From contig CACZRQ010000056.1 of the NCBI GenBank assembly GCA_902783615.1, positions 1-10,648 on the forward strand: a DNA stretch of 10,648 nucleotides. The letters run 5' to 3'. Each line of letters begins with the position of its first letter. Positions within the stretch are counted from its first letter, which is position 1. Positions 5,909 through 10,648 of the stretch are shown piece by piece. The DNA comes from an uncultured Bacteroidales bacterium. Its GTDB lineage: Bacteria > Bacteroidota > Bacteroidia > Bacteroidales > Bacteroidaceae. A model generated the notes under the pieces. That model saw only the letters and a list, made by a program, of their open reading frames with translations. It searched no databases and had not been told where the DNA came from. The position numbers and the translations under genes are program-made.

Positions 5909-7073
5909 GATAAGGCCAGCCGACAGGCTGAGCAGTGTGAGCGAGTATTATTTCTCTCGCAAACTGAAGGAAGTGGCTCAGATGAATGCTGAGGGCAAAG
6001 ATGTAATCAGCCTTGGTATCGGCAGTCCCGACATGCCTCCATCGGAGGAAACTTTGCAACGTCTTTGCGAGGCAGCCCATGATCCTCATGGACATGGTTA
6101 TCAGCCGTATGTGGGAATCCCCGAACTGCGTCAAGCCTTCGCCCGTTGGTATAAGCGCTGGTATAATGTGGACTTGGATCCTGCCAAGGAGATTCAACCA
6201 CTGATTGGGTCGAAAGAGGGAATCTTGCATGTAACGTTGGCATTTGTAAACCCAGGCGATCAGGTGCTCGTGCCCAACCCTGGCTATCCCACTTACACTT
6301 CATTGAGCAAGATTCTGGGTGCAGAAGTGGTCTTTTATGACCTGAAAGAGGAAAATGGCTGGATGCCTGATTTCGAGGCTTTGGAGCAGATGGATATGAG
6401 TCGTGTGAAACTGATGTGGACGAACTATCCTCACATGCCGACTGGAACAAATGCCACGCTCGAACTTTATGAGAAATTGGTGAGTCTGGCTAAAAGGAAG
6501 GATATTGTGATTGTGAACGATAATCCTTACAGCTTTATTCTAAACGACCATCCAATGAGCATCTTAAGTGTACCTGGAGCCAAGGATTGTTGCATTGAAT
6601 TCAACTCAATGAGTAAGAGTCACAACATGCCTGGCTGGCGTGTGGCGATGTTGGCATCGAATGCCGATTTTGTGCAATGGGTACTGAAAGTGAAAAGTAA
6701 CATTGATAGCGGTATGTTCCGTGCTGTGCAGCTGGCTGCAGCTACGGCTTTGGATGCCGAGGCTGATTGGTATGAGGGAAATAACCGCAATTATCGCAAC
6801 CGCCGTGCCTTGGCTGGAGCCATTATGCAGGAGTTGGGATGTACTTACGATGAAAAGCAGGTGGGTATGTTCCTTTGGGGCAAGATCCCTGACAGCTATG
6901 CTGATGTGGAGCAGTTGACTGAGCGTGTGTTGCATGAGGCTCGTGTGTTTATCACCCCAGGCTTTATTTTTGGCAGCAATGGCGCTCGATATATCCGTAT
7001 CTCGTTGTGCTGCAAGGATGATAAGTTGGCGGAAGCATTGGAAAGAGTTAAACGATTGACAATTGACGATTGA
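5901..7073 (+). CDS. PLP-dependent aminotransferase, probably aromatic
   Basis: This is a class I/II (fold type I) aminotransferase of 390 residues from the chosen ATG. It has NPGYP (126-130), DNPY (207-210), the lysine that binds pyridoxal phosphate in SMSKSHNMPGWR (Lys239), and Arg366 in YIRISL for the substrate carboxylate. Its place between pheA and aroF/tyrA implies that it transaminates phenylpyruvate and 4-hydroxyphenylpyruvate to Phe and Tyr; the family alone would not fix the substrate. The chosen start overlaps the pheA stop by 8 bases and has an AGGAAAG sequence upstream, suggesting coupled translation. ATG at 5883 is nearly as good and would add six residues; TTG at 5874 is less likely. 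The last codons and the stop lie inside an inverted repeat (7052-7079), so the C-terminus RLTIDD is repeat-derived. Confidence 0.92.
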   Translation: MSKIRPADRLSSVSEYYFSRKLKEVAQMNAEGKDVISLGIGSPDMPPSEETLQRLCEAAHDPHGHGYQPYVGIPELRQAFARWYKRWYNVDLDPAKEIQPLIGSKEGILHVTLAFVNPGDQVLVPNPGYPTYTSLSKILGAEVVFYDLKEENGWMPDFEALEQMDMSRVKLMWTNYPHMPTGTNATLELYEKLVSLAKRKDIVIVNDNPYSFILNDHPMSILSVPGAKDCCIEFNSMSKSHNMPGWRVAMLASNADFVQWVLKVKSNIDSGMFRAVQLAAATALDAEADWYEGNNRNYRNRRALAGAIMQELGCTYDEKQVGMFLWGKIPDSYADVEQLTERVLHEARVFITPGFIFGSNGARYIRISLCCKDDKLAEALERVKRLTIDD

Positions 7074-7163
7074 CAATTAATGATTGAATAATAACAAAGA
7101 ACATTGAGGTTGGTTATGGACACAATCCGAACGGATAATTGTCAATGGTCAATTGTCAATGGT
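7052..7163. repeat. Intra-operon inverted repeat of ATTGACAATTGAC units
   Basis: The 28-base arm at 7052-7079 and the arm at 7136-7163 are reverse complements at 26 of 28 positions. Each is made of a roughly 14-base unit around ATTGACAATTGAC repeated about twice. The loop of 56 bases (7080-7135) has no visible gene, and no -7 box was seen in it. In the transcript the arms would form a long AU-rich stem between the aminotransferase stop region and the aroF start at 7180. The left arm covers the end of the aminotransferase coding sequence. It resembles dispersed intergenic repeats, but copies elsewhere cannot be checked here. Confidence 0.75.
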
Positions 7164-7179
7164 CAATAAACAATAAATT

Positions 7180-8247
7180 ATGGAGTTAGATTTATTACCC
7201 ATTGAATTGGCAGGCGTGAAGAAGGAGAGGCCTGTAGTGATAGCTGGTCCGTGTAGTGCGGAAACCGAAGAACAAGTGATGAACACAGCCACGGCACTGG
7301 CCAATAACGGCGTAAAGATTTTCCGTGCTGGCGTGTGGAAACCTCGTACGAAACCAGGTTGTTTTGAGGGCAATGGCGAGAAGGCATTGCCTTGGATGCA
7401 GCGTGTTAAGCAGGAGACAGGCATGTATGTTACCACCGAGGTGGCTAATGCCGAGCATGTGGAACTGGCTCTGAAGTATGGCATTGATATGCTGTGGATT
7501 GGAGCACGCACTACTGCCAGTCCGTTTGCCATGCAGGAGATTGCCGATGCACTGAAGGGAGTTGATATTCCTGTGCTGGTTAAAAATCCCGTGAATCCCG
7601 ACATTGAGTTGTGGATTGGTGGCATGGAGCGACTGAATCAGGCTGGCATCAAACGGTTGGCTGCCATTCATCGTGGATTCAGTAGTAGTGATAAGAAGAT
7701 TTATCGAAATATCCCCCAGTGGCATATACCTATTGAGCTTCGCCGCCGCATTCCAACTTTACCGCTCTTCTGCGATCCAAGTCACATTGGCGGCAAACGT
7801 GAGTTGGTGGCTCCACTTTGCCAGCAGGCCATGGACCTGGGTATGGATGGATTGATCATTGAAAGTCATTGCACACCCGACCTTGCTTGGAGTGATGCCG
7901 CACAGCAGGTAACGCCTGATATCCTTGATTATATCTTGAATCTGCTGGTGATCCGTAAAGAGACTTATTCAACCGAGAGCTTGAATGAACTGCGTAAGCA
8001 GATTGATGAGTGTGATGATAACCTGATTCAGGAATTGTCGAAGCGTATGCGGGTGGCTCGTGAGATTGGTGTATTCAAGAAAGAGCATAATATGACTGTC
8101 TTGCAGACTGGCCGATACAGTGAGATTCTTGATAAACGAGGCTCACAAGGTTCTCTCTGTGGTATCTCGCCCATGTGTGTGCGCAAAATCTTCGAGGCGA
8201 TTCACGAGGAGAGTGTTCGCCAACAGTTGGAAATTCTAAATATGTGA
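7180..8247 (+). CDS. aroF: Bifunctional DAHP synthase / chorismate mutase
   Basis: The N-terminal part (about 1-258) is a type I-beta 3-deoxy-D-arabino-heptulosonate 7-phosphate synthase, which joins phosphoenolpyruvate and erythrose 4-phosphate in the first shikimate step. Visible motifs are GPCS with metal ligand Cys25, KPRTKPG (54-60), and the other expected ligands His202 (CDPSHIGG), Glu228 (IESH) and Asp239. The C-terminal part (about 266-355) is an AroQ-type chorismate mutase. Arg272, Arg289, Lys300, Arg312 and Gln349 fall at the spacing of E. coli residues R11, R28, K39, R51 and Q88. This fusion order is known from Prevotella and Porphyromonas, where the mutase domain is reported to make the synthase sensitive to prephenate. 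With 355 residues it is full length. It ends two bases before tyrA. Confidence 0.95.
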   Translation: MELDLLPIELAGVKKERPVVIAGPCSAETEEQVMNTATALANNGVKIFRAGVWKPRTKPGCFEGNGEKALPWMQRVKQETGMYVTTEVANAEHVELALKYGIDMLWIGARTTASPFAMQEIADALKGVDIPVLVKNPVNPDIELWIGGMERLNQAGIKRLAAIHRGFSSSDKKIYRNIPQWHIPIELRRRIPTLPLFCDPSHIGGKRELVAPLCQQAMDLGMDGLIIESHCTPDLAWSDAAQQVTPDILDYILNLLVIRKETYSTESLNELRKQIDECDDNLIQELSKRMRVAREIGVFKKEHNMTVLQTGRYSEILDKRGSQGSLCGISPMCVRKIFEAIHEESVRQQLEILNM

Positions 8248-8249
8248 CT

Positions 8250-9026
8250 ATGAGAATATTGATTTTAGGTGCTGGCAAGATGGGCACCTTTCTGACCGAT
8301 GTGCTGAGCTTTCAGCATGAGACGGCGGTGTTTGATACCGACCCCCAGAAGTTGAGGTTTGTGTATCATACCTACCGCTTTACTACTGTGGATGAAGTGC
8401 GGACATTCAATCCCGAGTTGGTAATCAATGCGGTAACGTTGAAATATACATTCGATGCCTTCGACATGGTGCTGCCTGCACTGTCGAAAGATTGCATCAT
8501 CAGTGACATTGCTTCGGTAAAAACCGGTCTGCAGGAGTATTATGAAAAGAGTGGTTTCCGCTATGTTTCAACTCACCCCATGTTTGGACCAACGTTTGCT
8601 TCGCTAAATAACCTGAGCAATGAGAATGCCATCATCATCAAAGAGGGCGATCACTTGGGACGAGTCTTCTTCAAGGATTTGTATCAAAGTTTGCATTTGA
8701 ACATCTTTGAATACACGTTCGATGAGCATGATGAGACAGTGGCTTATTCGCTGAGCATCCCGTTTGTGTCAACCTTTGTGTTTGCAGCCGTGATGAAGCA
8801 TCAGAATGCACCAGGTACAACATTCAAGAAGCACATGGCGATTGCCCGTGGGGTGATGAATGAGGATGACTATCTTTTGCAAGAGATTCTGTTCAACCCT
8901 CGTACCATGCCGCAGGTGGAGAATATCCGTCGTGAGCTGAAGGAATTGCTGCAGATCTTGAATGACAAGGATGCCGATGGCTTCAAACGTTATCTCACCA
9001 AAATACGTGGGAATGTGCTGAATTAA
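8250..9026 (+). CDS. tyrA: Prephenate dehydrogenase
   Basis: This enzyme oxidatively decarboxylates prephenate to 4-hydroxyphenylpyruvate, the tyrosine branch step. The 258 residues begin with a Rossmann dinucleotide-binding motif, GAGKMG (7-12), and Asp29/Asp31 after the second strand suggests NAD rather than NADP. DIASVKTG (86-93) and STHPMFGPT with His109 are the substrate-site motifs. His160 in DEHDETVAYSLS matches the second conserved His of the family. The protein ends with the helical dimerisation domain and has no chorismate mutase or ACT domain, so Tyr feedback on an attached domain is not expected. The start is MRILILGAG, two bases after the aroF stop, because the longer frame from 8175 would overlap aroF deeply. 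Its stop overlaps that of the convergent symporter gene. Confidence 0.94.
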   Translation: MRILILGAGKMGTFLTDVLSFQHETAVFDTDPQKLRFVYHTYRFTTVDEVRTFNPELVINAVTLKYTFDAFDMVLPALSKDCIISDIASVKTGLQEYYEKSGFRYVSTHPMFGPTFASLNNLSNENAIIIKEGDHLGRVFFKDLYQSLHLNIFEYTFDEHDETVAYSLSIPFVSTFVFAAVMKHQNAPGTTFKKHMAIARGVMNEDDYLLQEILFNPRTMPQVENIRRELKELLQILNDKDADGFKRYLTKIRGNVLN

Positions 9027-10459
9027 TCCCAGCACTCTATCCTATCTGCAATATCAGGGAACTGGGACTTGTGGAACATGGGATCTTGTATGCCTTTCTT
9101 CTTTTGGGTGCGATAATCGTCCAAAAGGCGAAAGGCATATTTGCCTAAACAAATGATGGCCACTAAGTTGCAGGTAGCCAGACATGCCATGCATACATCG
9201 CCAATGTTCCATACTATGTCTAAACTGGCAACGGCACCAAACAAAACAACAATTCCTGCCGAGAAAATGCGATAAACGTTCAGAATGCTTTTCTTGGGCG
9301 TGAGGAAACGGATGTTGGCCTCGCCATAGTAGTAGTTCCCAATGATGCTGCTGAAGGCAAAGAGACATACGGCAATGGCAACGAACACGGGGCCTGCGGT
9401 ACCCACTTCACTCTGTAATGCATACTGTGTCAAGGCAATGCCATTCAACCCGGTTTCTTGATAACCTCCACTGAGGAGGATGATGAAGGCTGTGCAACTG
9501 CACACCAAGAGTGTGTCGGTGAACACACCCAAAGCTTGGATGAGTCCTTGTTTCACGGGATGTGAGGTGTGAGCCGTTGCGGCTACGTTGGGTGCTGATC
9601 CTTCGCCAGCTTCATTGCTGAACAGTCCTCGCTTGATGCCAGTCATCATCGTGGCTCCCAAAGTGCCTCCGGCAAATTGCTCGATGCCAAAGGCTCCCAG
9701 TACAATTTGTTTCAGAATATCTGGCAAAATGCCGATGTTCATGATTACCACTGTGAGAGCCAACAGGAAGTAGCCAATTGCCATGAGAGGTACCAGCACA
9801 CTGCTTACCTTTGCAATGCGATGGATTCCTCCAAATACTACGGATAGACCCAGGAATGCTGTGAGGATACCCATCCAAAGGGGACTTATCCCAAAAGCTT
9901 GCTGCATGGCACTGCAGATGGTGTTGCTCTGAATGGAGTTGTAAGAAAGGCCAAAGGTGATGCTGATGAGTATGGCAAATAGGGCAGCCATCCATTTCAT
10001 CCTCATACCTTTTAATATATAATAGGCTGGGCCACCAATGAAGTGGTCCTTGTGTTTTTGCTTGAAGAGCTGAGCCAAGGTGGATTCCACAAATGCCGAA
10101 GCTGAGCCAATGAGGGCAATGATCCACATCCAGAAAACAGAGCCTGGTCCACCAATGGCGATGGCAGTGGCGACACCCGCCAAATTGCCTGTTCCTACAC
10201 GTGTGGCCACTGATACGGCAAAGGCTTGGAATGAAGAGATGTGCTTCTCGCCCATTTTGGTAAATGCTGAGTCGCCAAGCAGGCGAATCATCTCACGCAG
10301 CATGCGGAATTGCACAAATCGTGTCTTCCAAGTGAAATAGACTCCACAGCCTATGAGTAATGCCACCAGGAAGTAAGTCCAGATTACATCACTCACAGCC
10401 AGTATGTTTTGGTTCAACGAACCATCGGCAGCGAATATTTCAGTCCAGTCGTTTTTCAT
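9023..10459 (-). CDS. Sodium:alanine/amino acid symporter (AGCS family)
   Basis: This 478-residue inner-membrane protein belongs to the alanine/glycine:cation symporter family, which imports small neutral amino acids with sodium. Roughly ten or more hydrophobic segments run from about 25-43 to about 420-440. Family motifs are VATRVGTGNLAGVATAIAIG (84-103) and RGLFSNEAGEGSAPN (277-291), the latter with Glu where Met is often found. The hydrophilic C-terminal tail (about 443-478) should be cytoplasmic. The substrate is inferred from the family: Ala or Gly is most likely, others are possible. The ATG at 10459 gives a normal length. It is transcribed towards the aromatic operon, and the two stops share the bases TTAA at 9023-9026 with no terminator between them. 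Confidence 0.93.
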   Translation of the reverse strand: MKNDWTEIFAADGSLNQNILAVSDVIWTYFLVALLIGCGVYFTWKTRFVQFRMLREMIRLLGDSAFTKMGEKHISSFQAFAVSVATRVGTGNLAGVATAIAIGGPGSVFWMWIIALIGSASAFVESTLAQLFKQKHKDHFIGGPAYYILKGMRMKWMAALFAILISITFGLSYNSIQSNTICSAMQQAFGISPLWMGILTAFLGLSVVFGGIHRIAKVSSVLVPLMAIGYFLLALTVVIMNIGILPDILKQIVLGAFGIEQFAGGTLGATMMTGIKRGLFSNEAGEGSAPNVAATAHTSHPVKQGLIQALGVFTDTLLVCSCTAFIILLSGGYQETGLNGIALTQYALQSEVGTAGPVFVAIAVCLFAFSSIIGNYYYGEANIRFLTPKKSILNVYRIFSAGIVVLFGAVASLDIVWNIGDVCMACLATCNLVAIICLGKYAFRLLDDYRTQKKKGIQDPMFHKSQFPDIADRIECWD

Positions 10460-10529
10460 ATCCGTGGTAAAGATAGTGTTTTTATTTGAGATTTCACTTG
10501 GGTATTTGCAGGTTTATTTAATAAAAAGA

Positions 10530-10563
10530 AATGGGAGCACTCGGTTAGTTAAATGCTCCCATT
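10530..10563 (-). terminator. Intrinsic terminator of the gene at the right edge
   Basis: A perfect 10-base-pair stem, AATGGGAGCA (10530-10539) with TGCTCCCATT (10554-10563), encloses a 14-base loop. Read on the minus strand the stem is followed by a T-rich run (TTTCTTTTTATT), whereas the plus-strand side lacks one, so it works for minus-strand transcription. It lies 19 bases past the stop of the edge gene and separates it from the symporter. Confidence 0.8.
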
Positions 10564-10582
10564 CCTTAAGGTGGATATGAAA

Positions 10583-10648
10583 TTATCCGTATGTCTCAAT
10601 GAGACGTTTCACAAACTGCATATCACTGAAGTTGATGAAACCGGTGTC
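10583..10648 (-). CDS. C-terminal 21 residues of an unidentified protein (runs off the right edge)
   Basis: The minus strand from the window edge to the TAA at 10583-10585 is open and encodes a 21-residue tail containing GFINFSDMQFVKRLIETYG. An intrinsic terminator follows directly, which supports a genuine gene end. I do not recognise the family from so short a piece. Its product could be anything with an amphipathic C-terminal helix. Confidence 0.6.
   Translation of the reverse strand, partial: DTGFINFSDMQFVKRLIETYG

Noticed and set aside
8175..8249. Extension of tyrA upstream into aroF
   Set aside because: The Rossmann strand starts at MRILILGAG and the preceding residues are the out-of-frame translation of the mutase domain.
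10468..10475. TATCTTTA on the minus strand as a promoter -7 box for the symporter
   Set aside because: It lacks the final G, has no TTG at the -33 distance, and would place the transcript start almost on the ATG.

Overview
The window comes from a member of the Bacteroidales, most likely Prevotella or a close relative. Three things support this. At least four start sites have promoters of the Bacteroidetes type (a TAnnTTTG -7 box, with a TTG about 20 bases upstream in the best cases) and little or no Shine-Dalgarno sequence. DAHP synthase is fused to a C-terminal chorismate mutase. There is also a remnant of a BspA-type leucine-rich-repeat protein. Genus and species cannot be settled from this sequence.

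Layout. Positions 1-927 (minus strand) hold an OmpR-family response regulator and the start of its overlapping sensor kinase. Positions 928-2145 hold no intact gene. This stretch contains the regulator's promoter, the 3' end of an LRR protein that has lost its 5' part (1082-1402), a mobile-element-like repeat built of GGTGAAGG/CCTTCACC blocks (about 1525-1886), and a pair of competing hairpins (1989-2055). Next come a lipoprotein-type carboxylesterase (2206-3756) and a tetratricopeptide-repeat protein (3841-4800), each with its own good promoter.

The core is 4823-9026: an aromatic amino acid operon encoding prephenate dehydratase, an aminotransferase, a DAHP synthase-chorismate mutase fusion and prephenate dehydrogenase. 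It therefore encodes the first, committing step of the shikimate pathway and everything from chorismate to phenylalanine and tyrosine; the middle shikimate steps are encoded elsewhere. In front of pheA lies what looks like a complete ribosome-mediated attenuator. A promoter is followed by a 27-codon leader peptide in which 10 of residues 5-16 are Phe or Tyr. The end of the leader can pair with the 5' arm of a GC-rich intrinsic terminator that sits just before pheA. This dual Phe/Tyr attenuator is the most interesting feature of the window. A second inverted repeat lies inside the operon between the aminotransferase and aroF.

From 9023 to the right end the genes are on the minus strand: a sodium:alanine (AGCS) symporter whose stop codon overlaps that of tyrA, then an intrinsic terminator and the last 21 codons of an unidentified gene.
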